From Burkholderia territorii (GTDB lineage: Bacteria > Pseudomonadota > Gammaproteobacteria > Burkholderiales > Burkholderiaceae), in NCBI RefSeq assembly GCF_902833055.1, contig NZ_CADFEJ010000015.1:1-64000 (forward strand): a stretch of DNA of 64,000 bases, in the 5' to 3' direction. Every line of letters begins with the position of its first letter. Positions within the stretch are counted from its first letter, which is position 1. The position numbers and the translations under genes were made by a program. Below, piece after piece: positions 1-9,201 of this stretch. A model generated the notes under the pieces. It saw only the letters and a program-made list of their open reading frames with translations, was not told where the DNA came from and ran no database searches.

Positions 1-46
1 AGCAGTGCTTGCCGAGATCGACTCCGATCAGCGATACCGTGTCCAT
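1..46 (-). mobile_element. 5' end of an IS110-family transposase gene (partial)
   Basis: Reading leftwards from an ATG at 46-44, the frame gives MDTVSLIGVDLGKHC and runs off the window. The IGVDLGKH segment is the start of the RuvC-like DEDD domain of IS110/IS1111-family transposases, with the first catalytic Asp in VD. These enzymes insert a circular intermediate guided by a bridge RNA. Only 15 codons are visible, so the subgroup and the intactness of the element cannot be judged. An identifiable Shine-Dalgarno (GGAGGGCC) lies just upstream. The IS boundary is probably between here and the terminator at 121. Confidence 0.75.
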
Positions 47-68
47 GATGGCCCTCCAGAAGGACAAA

Positions 69-101
69 ATCCTCACTCAGCGTAGTCCGCTGAGTGAGGA
101 T
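69..101. repeat. Perfect 14-bp inverted repeat next to the IS110-type gene
   Basis: Arms ATCCTCACTCAGCG (69-82) and CGCTGAGTGAGGAT (88-101) pair perfectly around a 5-nt loop (TAGTC). The palindrome lies between the transposase start and the HU terminator. It could be part of the insertion-sequence end, the palindromic target that IS110/IS1111 elements often choose, or a hairpin insulating the transposase from outside transcription. No T-run follows on either strand, so a simple terminator is less likely. Confidence 0.6.
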
Positions 102-120
102 CGGGCTGACCATCCTATTA

Positions 121-145
121 AACCCGCCTGAAGGCGGGTTTTTTT
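121..145 (+). terminator. Rho-independent terminator downstream of the HU gene (bidirectional form)
   Basis: Arms AACCCGCC (121-128) and GGCGGGTT (133-140) with a TGAA loop are followed by seven T on the + strand. Read on the minus strand the same hairpin follows the HU stop codon (161) by about 20 nt, with an A-tract before it and a weaker TTTAAT tail after it. It therefore probably ends HU transcription and also blocks transcription entering from the insertion sequence. Confidence 0.75.
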
Positions 146-160
146 GGAACAGGCGCTGGA

Positions 161-439
161 TTAACGCTTGTTGACGGCGTCCTTGAACGCCTTGCCAGCC
201 GTGAACTTGACCGTCTTGGCTGCCGGGATCTTGATGGTTTCGCCCGTCTTCGGGTTGCGGCCCGTACGTGCTGCGCGCTTGCCCGAACCGAAGCTGCCGA
301 AGCCGATCAGCTGAACCGCATCACCCTTCGACACGGCCTTCTTGATGACTTCGAGCAGCGTGTCCAGCGTTTCGCCGGTTTGAGCCTTGCTGGCGCCCGT
401 TTGGGCGGCGACGGCGTCGATCAGTTCCTGTTTGTTCAT
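161..439 (-). CDS. hupB: HU-family DNA-binding protein
   Basis: The 92-residue product is a full-length HU subunit. It begins [15 protein letters not shown], has the helical dimerisation core, and carries the signature [21 protein letters not shown] (about 46-66), whose arm wraps DNA with the intercalating proline of RNP. HU bends and compacts the nucleoid and assists DnaA at origins, which fits this origin-proximal region. The ATG follows AAGGAACC, and a sigma70-like promoter lies about 55 nt upstream. It is transcribed alone towards the terminator at 121-145. HU versus IHF: the sequence lacks IHF-specific features and matches HU. The symbol (hupA or hupB) is nomenclatural and uncertain. Confidence 0.97.
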   Translation of the reverse strand: MNKQELIDAVAAQTGASKAQTGETLDTLLEVIKKAVSKGDAVQLIGFGSFGSGKRAARTGRNPKTGETIKIPAAKTVKFTAGKAFKDAVNKR

Positions 440-828
440 TAAGGTTCCTTTTTCAGGTTAGGTTTGACACGAACAGCGCGAACGCGCCGATTATACGTGC
501 GCGAACCGTGCCGTCGAGAGTCAGACTCCGACGGCACAGCGCCGAATCCTGGCCCGCGCGACGTGCCGTCCGGCTTGCCGGCGGCCACCCCGCGGTACGG
601 CGTTGCTATGATAGCGCAGCGCAAACCCAATAACGACAAGGGTTTCAAAGATTTTCATCGGTATTTCGCCGAATGAATCGTCGATTGCCCGTTTTTTGAC
701 CTGCGCCAACCGGACAGGATACGCAGCCGGGCACGCCGTCGCGCAACGCCGTTGGTTTTTGCCAACGGCCCGCCGGACGCCTCCGCGCAATCCCTTGCCA
801 GGCTTGGCTGCCACGTTTTTTGTTTCGC
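440..828. other. Divergent intergenic region between HU and mnmC
   Basis: This 389-bp gap holds the HU promoter and the inverted repeat at 508-537. A TATGAT hexamer at 607-612 could serve mnmC, but no -35 is seen at a proper distance. No convincing gene was found; the open frames here overlap one another on both strands and lack ribosome binding sites. Confidence 0.5.
490..517 (-). promoter_or_regulatory. Candidate sigma70 promoter of the HU gene, inside an inverted repeat
   Basis: On the minus strand a perfect -10 TATAAT lies at 495-490. A -35-like TCGACG (4/6 to consensus) lies at 517-512 with a 16-nt spacer. The -35 falls in the left arm of a 9-bp inverted repeat, GTGCCGTCG (508-516) and CGACGGCAC (529-537), a plausible operator. 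Inference from sequence only. Confidence 0.55.
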
Positions 829-2793
829 ATGCCCGACCGACTCGTTCCCGCCACGCTCGCCCGCCGCGACGACGGCATTCTCGTCTCGCCCGAGTATGGC
901 GAGCTCCCTCGCGACGCGTCGCGCGCACGCGCACACGCCGGCCGGATGCTCGCCGGCAACGGGCTGCCGGCCCGCTGGCAGGGCCGCCGCACGTTCACGA
1001 TCATCGAGACGGGTTTCGGCGCAGGCGGCCGGTTTCTCGCGACGTGGGCCGCGTGGCGCGACGACCCCGCACGCTGCGAGCGGCTGCATTTCGTCGCGAT
1101 CGAACCGCATCCGTTCACACGCGAGGACCTGCGGCGAGCCGTTTCCCATATCGTTGCGGACACAACCATCTCGAAAAATGCCGACGCACTGGTCGATGCG
1201 TGGCCGATGCACGTGCCCGGCCTGCACCGTCTCGAATTCGACGAAGGACGCGTGGTGCTCACGCTCGCGTTCGGCGATGCGCTCGGCATGTTGCAACAGC
1301 TCGTCGCACGCGCGGATGCGTTCTATCTCGGCAATGGCAATGCAGCGCAGGCCGCGCACGGCGATCTGCTGTCGCCCGACATCACGCGCGCGCTCGCGCG
1401 CATCGCAGGCGTTGGCGCGACCTATGCGACGCACGTTCGCGACGACGCGTTGAAACAGGCACTCGAGGAAACGGGCTTCACGAGTCGCGACGTCGACGAT
1501 TGCGCAGGCGAGCCCGCGTTACGCGTCGGCGAATACGCGCCGCGCTGGCGGATGCGCCGGCACGAACCGCCGCGCGCCTTGCCGGTTGCCGCGCGCGAGG
1601 CGATCGTGATCGGCGCCGGTCTGGCCGGCTGCGCGGTCGTCGAACGGCTCGCCGCGCGCGGCTGGAACGTCACGCTGATCGAGCGGCACGCGCGGATCGC
1701 CAGCGACGCATCGGGCAATCCGGCCGGCGTATTCCATCCGCTGATGACGCGCGACGACAACGTCGCGAGCCGCCTCACGCGCAGCGGTTTCCTGCATGCG
1801 CTCGCACGCTGGCGCGCGCTCGAGCATGCGGGCCACGCGTTCGCGCGCAGCACACGCGGGATGATCCATCTCGCTGAATCGGAGGACGATTTCGTGCGGA
1901 TGCGCGCTGCGTTCGACGCGCTCGGTGCGCCGTCCGAATACGCGTCGTTGCTCGGCACCGAGGCCGCGCGCGCGCATCTGAATCTGCCGGTCGCGCACGG
2001 CGGCCTGCTGTTTCCGCACGGCGGCGCCGTCTGGCCGGCCGGGCTTTGCGCCGCACAAGTCGCGGCCGCCGGTGAGCGCGTGAAGCTGCTGGCCGGCACC
2101 GCAGTCGCTCGACTCGAGCGTGATGGCCACACGTGGCGCGCGGTCGATACGGCAGGTGAGACGCTCGCCGAAGCGCCGGTCGCCGTGCTCGCGAACGCGG
2201 GCGATGCCGTGCGTCTTGCGGGCCTGCGGCATGTGTCGCTGCAACCGGTGCGCGGCCAGCTCACGCTGCTGCCGCCCGCCAGCACGGCGCCACTGCCGTG
2301 CCCGGCGATCGGCGACGGCTACGCGGTGCCGCTCGACGACGGCACGCTGCTGATCGGTGCAACGTTCGAACCCGACGACCTCGATCCGGCGCTGCGCACC
2401 GCCGGGCATGTCGAAAACATCGCGCGTGTGCGGCATCTGCTGCCCGGCCTGATCGGCGAGTTGCCGGACGTCGGGACGCTGCGCGGGCGCGTCGCGTTTC
2501 GCTGGGTCGTCGCGGACCGCGTGCCGGTGATCGGCCCGCTTGCCGACGAAGCGCAGACCGTCGCGAACGCGCGCGCGCTGAGCGGTGCGAAGGCGCGCGA
2601 CCTGCCACGCACCGCAGGCCTCTACGGCGCGTTCGGCTACGGTTCGCGCGGCCTCGTATGGGCCGCGCTCGGCGCCGAGCTGATCGCATCGCAACTCGAA
2701 GGCGAGCCGCTGCCGCTCGAGCGCGAACTCGCCGATGCCGTCGACCCGGCCCGGTTCCTGATCCGCGCGCTGCGCGGCCGCCAGATCGGCTGA
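829..2793 (+). CDS. mnmC: MnmC, bifunctional tRNA mnm5s2U biosynthesis enzyme
   Basis: The 654-residue protein joins two enzymes of wobble uridine-34 modification. The N-terminal SAM-dependent methyltransferase (about 1-235) has the motif ETGFGAGGRFLATW near residue 58. The C-terminal FAD-dependent oxidoreductase (about 255-650) opens with the dinucleotide-binding motif VIGAGLAGCAVV near 260 and ends with GAFGYGSRGLVWAAL. The FAD part removes the carboxymethyl group left by MnmEG to give nm5U, and the methyltransferase makes mnm5U. Length matches E. coli MnmC (about 668). The ATG at 829 is chosen; an in-frame TTG at 820 is less likely. mnmG lies 29 kb downstream. It is flanked by non-coding DNA and appears monocistronic. 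Confidence 0.93.
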   Translation: MPDRLVPATLARRDDGILVSPEYGELPRDASRARAHAGRMLAGNGLPARWQGRRTFTIIETGFGAGGRFLATWAAWRDDPARCERLHFVAIEPHPFTREDLRRAVSHIVADTTISKNADALVDAWPMHVPGLHRLEFDEGRVVLTLAFGDALGMLQQLVARADAFYLGNGNAAQAAHGDLLSPDITRALARIAGVGATYATHVRDDALKQALEETGFTSRDVDDCAGEPALRVGEYAPRWRMRRHEPPRALPVAAREAIVIGAGLAGCAVVERLAARGWNVTLIERHARIASDASGNPAGVFHPLMTRDDNVASRLTRSGFLHALARWRALEHAGHAFARSTRGMIHLAESEDDFVRMRAAFDALGAPSEYASLLGTEAARAHLNLPVAHGGLLFPHGGAVWPAGLCAAQVAAAGERVKLLAGTAVARLERDGHTWRAVDTAGETLAEAPVAVLANAGDAVRLAGLRHVSLQPVRGQLTLLPPASTAPLPCPAIGDGYAVPLDDGTLLIGATFEPDDLDPALRTAGHVENIARVRHLLPGLIGELPDVGTLRGRVAFRWVVADRVPVIGPLADEAQTVANARALSGAKARDLPRTAGLYGAFGYGSRGLVWAALGAELIASQLEGEPLPLERELADAVDPARFLIRALRGRQIG

Positions 2794-3468
2794 TCTCGCT
2801 GGCGGAATCCTCACAGTACTTCGATTTTGTCGCGCAAGGTTATCCACTCGATGCTGTGGATAACCGCGCGGAATCCACGCGCAGTTCGTGTGCAATCACA
2901 GTGGACGTAAACTGGGCAACTCGGCACAGTCATCGAGCGGCCCGAAAGTTGCTCAACTCAAACCTCTGTGAGCAAACAACCTGTGCAACGGGTTATGGCT
3001 GTGCCAACACATTGATCTTGTTGCGTAAACCGAAGTTATCCACAGAACTGTGCGGGTCTTGTTAACTTCTACTACGTATATATACAAGTAAACCATTGAA
3101 ACCAAAGACCTGTGCCGCCTCACAGGGCCGCGAGTCGATTCGATCGGTTCCGGAGCGAAAAAGCTGTGGCACAATCGGTTTCCTTCGCGTTCGTTCGGCC
3201 AGGCGCCGGACATGCTTCAATGGAACGGTCGGCACGATTTCGAATCTGAATCTTCGAGACTGCGCAGTCCGTTCACACACCAGGCCGACAATCCAGATCG
3301 GCAGCCTGAACGACAGTTCCGCCGGACGGCGGAAAAAGGCGGATCCCATGTCCCGCCGTCGTCGACCACAACAATCACACTCGGGGCGATACCCAGCCGG
3401 CGTGCATCTCATTTCTGACGCTTGACCCCGCGCCGCTGGCGATTGCTTCCAAAGGAGAAGTCACCACG
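2794..3468. other. Non-coding region with DnaA-box cluster A and AT-rich block
   Basis: This 675-bp gene-free stretch has three DnaA-box matches: 2840-2848 (+, TTATCCACT, 8/9), 2855-2863 (-, perfect TTATCCACA) and 3036-3044 (+, perfect). An unusually AT-rich block, including TACGTATATATACAAG, follows at about 3059-3100, like a DNA-unwinding element. The layout is that of an origin or of a DnaA-titrating or regulatory region. The remaining part up to the antiporter start shows a good Shine-Dalgarno (AAAGGAGAAG, 3450-3459) but no clear promoter. Confidence 0.5.
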
Positions 3469-4683
3469 ATGAAGTCGGCGTTCTCATTCCTGCCAAACTG
3501 GCCGCTCGCGCCGGATGCCGTGTTCTGGGCCGGGCTCGCGTTGTTCGCGGCCGGCCTGTGCGGCGAGCTGTGCTACCGCGCATGGCGGTTGCCGCGCATC
3601 ACCGGCTATGCGGTGATCGGTCTCATCGCCGGTTCGTTCGGTTTCGGCGTGATCGACGCGAGCACCGACGAAACGTCGCGCCTGCTGATCGACGTCGCGC
3701 TCGGCCTGCTGCTGTTCGAACTCGGCAGCCGCCTCGACCTGAAATGGATTCGCCGCAATCCGTGGCTCATTGCGTCGAGCCTCGCCGAGGCGACGCTGAC
3801 GTTCGTGCTCGTATTGTTCGTGATGCTCGCGCTCGGCGTGTCGGGCATGGTCGCGCTCGTGCTGTCGGCGATCGCGATCGCTACGTCGCCGTCGATGGTC
3901 ATCCAGCTCAAGACCGAACTGCGCGCGGAAGGGCAGGTGTCGCAGCGCCTCATCACGCTGACCGCGCTGAACAGCGTGTACGCGATCGTGCTCACCAAGC
4001 TCGTCACGAGCTGGCTCCACCAGGAGGCATACGGGAACGTTTTCGCGACGATCCTGCAGCCCGTCTACCTGATCGCCGGCTCGTTCATCGTCGCGTATCT
4101 GGTCGCGCGTGCCTGCAATTACCTGTTCCGCCACATGACCTCGACGATGCGCGACGAGCATTCGTTCGTCGCGCTGTTCGGGCTCGTGATGCTCGCGATC
4201 GCGGTGGCGCAGGCGCTGAAGCTGTCGACGCTGCTCACGCTGCTGCTCGCCGGCATCATCGTGAAGAACCTCGAAGCGCGGCCGCAGTTGTGGCCCGAGC
4301 ATTTCGGCACGGCCGGCTGGCTGCTGACGGTGGTGCTGTTCGTGCTGACGCTCACGTCGTTCACCTGGGGCGACATCGCACTCGGCGGGCTGCTCGCGAT
4401 CGTGCTGATCGTCACGCGCCTCGTCGCGAAACTGGCCGGCGTCGTCGCGTTCGCCAAGCCGAGCGGGATCGGGATGAAGCAGGGCATCGCGCTCGGCATC
4501 GCGCTCACGCCGATGTCCGCGCTGTCGTATCTGCTCGTCGACGACACCTATCAGCTCTATCCGAATTTCGACCCGCACCTGCGCGCGATCGTGATGTGCA
4601 CGATCGTGATTTTGCAGCTCGTCAGCCCGTTCGTCGTCTACCGCTGCCTGTCGGCGGTCAGCGAACGCAGCGACGGCAACTGA
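3469..4683 (+). CDS. CPA2-type cation:proton antiporter (Kef/NhaP-like membrane protein)
   Basis: The 404-residue protein is almost entirely hydrophobic, with about 11-13 predicted membrane segments. Family features are GYAVIGLIAG (about 46-55) and LLLFELGSRLDLKW (about 83-96), the conserved region of monovalent cation:proton antiporter-2 proteins. It ends after the membrane domain and has no cytoplasmic TrkA-N/RCK domain, unlike KefB/KefC, so gating by glutathione adducts is not expected. Likely role: exchange of Na+ or K+ for H+ across the inner membrane; the ion cannot be told from sequence. The start follows AAAGGAGAAG. The ybdK gene begins 15 nt after its stop, so the two are probably co-transcribed. 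Confidence 0.85.
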   Translation: MKSAFSFLPNWPLAPDAVFWAGLALFAAGLCGELCYRAWRLPRITGYAVIGLIAGSFGFGVIDASTDETSRLLIDVALGLLLFELGSRLDLKWIRRNPWLIASSLAEATLTFVLVLFVMLALGVSGMVALVLSAIAIATSPSMVIQLKTELRAEGQVSQRLITLTALNSVYAIVLTKLVTSWLHQEAYGNVFATILQPVYLIAGSFIVAYLVARACNYLFRHMTSTMRDEHSFVALFGLVMLAIAVAQALKLSTLLTLLLAGIIVKNLEARPQLWPEHFGTAGWLLTVVLFVLTLTSFTWGDIALGGLLAIVLIVTRLVAKLAGVVAFAKPSGIGMKQGIALGIALTPMSALSYLLVDDTYQLYPNFDPHLRAIVMCTIVILQLVSPFVVYRCLSAVSERSDGN

Positions 4684-5814
<1,131 letters not shown>

Positions 5815-6319
5815 AAAAATGTTTTGCAGATTACAGGCTCGACCGCGCGGCGATTCACTGAACGCCATTTGGCGCCGATTCATGCGTCGCGCGTCGCCAG
5901 TGGTCCTGAGAATCTGTGGATAACCCGATATTCCGCTGCAAAGTCAACGCTCTGCGGGATGGATAACCCGGTGGATCGGCTCGGTCGGCACTGTGGCCGA
6001 TTCGAACAGGAAAATGTTTGCGCGTTCCGTCGCGGCGCCGGCGGAGATCGCCGGCACAACGAAAAAAACCGGTTATCCAGTGATTTTCCACAGAATGAAG
6101 GGGATAACTTAGCTGTGCGATTTTCCGCTCTCGCTTAGAATGTCGGCTTTGCGGACACCGGAACGACCCGTGTCTCACCGGTCGCCGCGAACGCGACCGC
6201 CGCGTGTGCCTCGCGACGGCCGTGTCGACGCTCTTCAACGAGCGTCTGTTTTGAGATAGACATTCGATCTCCACACTACGGCTGCTCGGCGATCCGGGCG
6301 GCGGCAAAGCGAAAAGACT
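5815..6319. other. Non-coding region with DnaA-box cluster B, upstream of the MarR gene
   Basis: This 505-bp gap holds a perfect DnaA box on the minus strand (5915-5923) and an 8/9 box TTTTCCACA (6084-6092, +). Three 7/9 matches sit at 5958-5966, 6073-6081 and 6099-6107. Nearer the MarR gene there is a TAGAAT -10-like hexamer (6136-6141) and a short inverted repeat GAGAT-N9-ATCTC (6253-6271) that could be the MarR operator. No gene was found. Confidence 0.45.
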
Positions 6320-6958
6320 ATGAGCGAAGGCGTTTACGGGAATCAGGCTTCGGGACGTGTGACCCACAGCTTGCTGCGGTTGAGTACGGCCATGCGAAGC
6401 CAGGCATGGGATTGGGCGGAAGGTGCAGGCCTCACGCCGACGCAGGGCGAGATCCTCGTGCTGCTGCTGCAACGCAAGGGCCCGATGCGGCTCGGCGAAA
6501 TCGCGCGCGAGACGCAGCTCACGGCTGCGACCACCAGCGATGCGGTCAGCACGCTCGAGACGAAGGGGCTCGTCGAGAAGCGTCGCGCACTGGACGACGG
6601 CCGTGCGCTCGCCGTGCGCCTGTCGGCCCGCGGCCGTACCGCGGCGAAGAAGGCGCTGCAATGGCCTGAATTCCTGACGAAAGCGGTCGGCAAGCTCGGC
6701 GCGGACGAGCAGGGCGTGCTGTACCGCGCGCTGCTGAAGACGCTGCGCGAGCTCCAGGTGGCCGGTGCGACGCCGCAGCAGCGCATGTGCCTCACGTGCA
6801 CGCATTTCCAGCCGGGCAAGCAGTCGAAGAAGACGGTGCATCACTGCGCGGCGCTCGATCTGTCGATGGCCGACAGCGATCTGCGTCTCGACTGCTCGGT
6901 GCATGAAGAAGCCGACGCGGCGACGCAGAAGAAGACCTGGAAGGTGTTCGCCGGCTGA
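6320..6958 (+). CDS. MarR-family transcriptional regulator with Cys-rich tail
   Basis: The 212-residue protein has a MarR winged helix-turn-helix (about 38-110: LTPTQGEILVLLLQRKGPMRLGEIA, then the wing KRRALDDGRALAVRLS). It is longer than the usual 140-160 residues. The extra C-terminus holds Cys157-x2-Cys160, His174-His175-Cys176 and Cys192-x2-His195, a spacing that could bind zinc or an Fe-S cluster, or sense redox. That is inference. MarR proteins dimerise on palindromic operators, and the inverted repeat at 6253-6271 is a candidate. The amidotransferase gene starts 25 nt downstream and may be co-transcribed. The effector is unknown. Confidence 0.88.
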   Translation: MSEGVYGNQASGRVTHSLLRLSTAMRSQAWDWAEGAGLTPTQGEILVLLLQRKGPMRLGEIARETQLTAATTSDAVSTLETKGLVEKRRALDDGRALAVRLSARGRTAAKKALQWPEFLTKAVGKLGADEQGVLYRALLKTLRELQVAGATPQQRMCLTCTHFQPGKQSKKTVHHCAALDLSMADSDLRLDCSVHEEADAATQKKTWKVFAG

Positions 6959-6983
6959 CGTCCGTCGATCGACCGGGAGGCCG

Positions 6984-7697
6984 ATGATGAACGCGGAAGT
7001 GGTGGCGATCCGCCACGTGCATTTCGAGGACCTCGGCAGCTTCGAGCAGGTGCTCGGCGCGCGTGGGCGTCGGGTGCGTTACGTCGATGTCGGATCGTCG
7101 CGCGTCGAGGCGCTCGACGCGCTCAAGCCGGCGCTGCTCGTGATGCTGGGCGGACCGCTCAGCGTGTACGAGGACGCGCAGTATCCGTCGATCGCGCCGC
7201 TCGCGGCACTCGTGCGCCAGCGCATCGACGCCGGACTGCCGATCCTCGGCATCTGCCTTGGCGCGCAGTTCATCGCCCGCGCGCTCGGCGCGCGCGTCTA
7301 CCCGGCTGCGCAGAAGGAACTCGGCTGGGCGCCGCTGACGCTCACCGACGCGGGCCGCGCGTCGCCGCTGCGCCACCTCGACGGCGCGGCGACTTCGATG
7401 CTGCACTGGCATGGCGATACGTTCGATCTGCCGGGTGGCGCGATTCATCTCGCATCGACGCCGGCATGCCGCCACCAGGCATTCTCATGGGGGCAGCACG
7501 TGCTGGCGCTGCAATGCCATCCTGAAATCCGCACCGACCGCTTCGAACCCTGGCTGATCGGCAACGCCGGTGAAATCGCGTCGACGCCCGGCATCGACGC
7601 GCGCCAGTTGCGCGCGGACACCGTTCGGCACGGCCCCGTGCTGGAGGCGGCCGCACGACGCATGTTCGACGAGTGGCTCGACAGCGTCGGGCTTTGA
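6984..7697 (+). CDS. Class I glutamine amidotransferase domain protein
   Basis: The 237-residue, single-domain GATase has the full catalytic triad: nucleophile Cys91 in GICLGAQ, and His179 and Glu181 in QCHPEI. The oxyanion region LGGPLSVYED lies near 53-62. Such stand-alone domains resemble the GuaA amidotransferase half and release ammonia from glutamine or hydrolyse gamma-glutamyl compounds. No synthetase domain or partner gene is adjacent, so the physiological substrate is unknown. Of two adjacent ATG codons (6984 and 6987) the first is taken, after GGGAGG. It lies 25 nt behind the MarR gene. Confidence 0.85.
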   Translation: MMNAEVVAIRHVHFEDLGSFEQVLGARGRRVRYVDVGSSRVEALDALKPALLVMLGGPLSVYEDAQYPSIAPLAALVRQRIDAGLPILGICLGAQFIARALGARVYPAAQKELGWAPLTLTDAGRASPLRHLDGAATSMLHWHGDTFDLPGGAIHLASTPACRHQAFSWGQHVLALQCHPEIRTDRFEPWLIGNAGEIASTPGIDARQLRADTVRHGPVLEAAARRMFDEWLDSVGL

Positions 7698-7900
7698 TTC
7701 CGCGCGAGCGGCATCTCGCGTGACTCGCGAGCGGGCATTGCCGGCCGGTGCACCACCGCGCGCCGCGTGCGCGCTGCCTCGCTGCCGGCTGCACGCCGGC
7801 TCTCCCTAACCATCCGCTTACTGCCGAACAGGCTGCCAGCAGGCTTCGAGCCCGCGTGCTACGCTCGTCCGCTCTTTCCCTTTCCTGGCGAGCGGCCTCC

Positions 7901-9013
7901 ATGACAGCGCTGTTTTCTCCGTTCACGCTGCGCGGCGTGACCCTTCCGAACCGGATCGTGATCTCCCCGATGTGCCAGTACTCGGCCGAGCGCGGTGAGG
8001 CGACCGACTGGCACATGATTCACCTCGGCCATCTCGCGCTGTCCGGCGCGGGCCTGCTCTGCATCGAGGCCACCGCCGTCGAGCCCGACGGGCGCATCAC
8101 GGCCGGCGACCTCGGCTTGTGGGACGACGTGACCGAAGCGGCGCTCGAGCCCGTGCTGGCGGCGATCCGCAAGCATTCGCCGATCCGTGTCGCGATGCAG
8201 CTCTCGCATGCGGGGCGCAAGGCCTCGAGCGAGGTGCCGTGGAAGGGCGGCCAGCTCGTGTCCGTCGCCGATGGCGGCTGGCTGCCGCATGCGCCGTCGG
8301 CGTTGCCGCACAAGGACGGCGAGACGCCGCCGCTCGCGCTCGACGCGGCCGGCCTGAACCGGATCCGCGACGCATTCGCCGCCGCCGCGAAGCGTGCCGC
8401 GCGCGTCGGCATCGATGCGATCGAAGTGCACGCGGCGCATGGCTACCTGCTGCATCAGTTCCTGTCGCCGCTTGCGAACCAGCGCACCGACGAATACGGC
8501 GGCTCGCGCGAAAACCGGATGCGCTTTCCGCTCGAGATCTTCGAGACGGTGCGCGCGGCGTTTCCGGCGGACCGCCCGGTCGGCGTGCGCGTGTCGGCGA
8601 CCGACTGGGTCGAGGGCGGCTGGGAACTCGACGATACGATCGCGTTCGCGCACGAATTGAAACAGCGCGGCTGCGACTGGATCGACGTGTCGTCCGGCGG
8701 CGTGTCGCCGCTGCAGAAGATTCCGCTGTCGCCCGGTTACCAGGTGCCGTTCGCGCAGGCGGTGAAGCGCGCGGTCGGGATGCCGACGATCGCGGTCGGC
8801 CTCATCAACGAGCCCGCGCATGCGAACCGTCTGATCGAGGCGGGCGATGCCGATTTCGTCGCGATGGCGCGCGCGATGCTGTACGACCCGCGCTGGCCGT
8901 GGCATGCGGCCGCCGAGCTCGGCGCGCAGGTGTCGGCGCCGCCGCAGTACTGGCGTTCGCAGCCGCGCGAGCACAAGGCGTTGTTCGGCGACATCGCATT
9001 CGGCCAGCGTTGA
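7901..9013 (+). CDS. NADH:flavin oxidoreductase, Old Yellow Enzyme family (YqjM/XenA-like)
   Basis: The 370-residue TIM-barrel FMN protein begins MTALFSPFTLRGVTLPNRIV. Cys25 in ISPMCQYS is the flavin-tuning cysteine typical of the YqjM/XenA (thermophilic-like) OYE class. Substrate-binding histidines lie in HAAHGYLLHQFLSP (about 177-190), and QRTDEYGGSRENRMRF is a class signature. It reduces activated C=C bonds such as enones, nitro compounds or quinones with NAD(P)H. The upstream region (7698-7900) shows no gene. A rho-independent terminator follows 84 nt after the stop, so it is probably monocistronic. Confidence 0.92.
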   Translation: MTALFSPFTLRGVTLPNRIVISPMCQYSAERGEATDWHMIHLGHLALSGAGLLCIEATAVEPDGRITAGDLGLWDDVTEAALEPVLAAIRKHSPIRVAMQLSHAGRKASSEVPWKGGQLVSVADGGWLPHAPSALPHKDGETPPLALDAAGLNRIRDAFAAAAKRAARVGIDAIEVHAAHGYLLHQFLSPLANQRTDEYGGSRENRMRFPLEIFETVRAAFPADRPVGVRVSATDWVEGGWELDDTIAFAHELKQRGCDWIDVSSGGVSPLQKIPLSPGYQVPFAQAVKRAVGMPTIAVGLINEPAHANRLIEAGDADFVAMARAMLYDPRWPWHAAAELGAQVSAPPQYWRSQPREHKALFGDIAFGQR

Positions 9014-9096
9014 GCGTCATGCGCGCGATATTGCGCGCGATGTTGAACGAAGCAATCTCGAACGTGTAGGATGCGGGTGATTCGCCGCATGCCCCG

Positions 9097-9123
9097 ACGC
9101 GGCACCGACCGGTGCCGCGTTTT
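9097..9123 (+). terminator. Rho-independent terminator after the Old Yellow Enzyme gene
   Basis: Arms ACGCGGCACC (9097-9106) and GGTGCCGCGT (9111-9120) enclose a GACC loop and run into TTTT. It separates the oxidoreductase gene from the SET-domain gene. Confidence 0.75.
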
Positions 9124-9201
9124 CGTTTCGCACGGCGCAGGGCCGCGCAACACGCGCATGCGGCCGTCTTCCATTCAAGTCGTCTTCAAAGGATTCGATC
9201 G

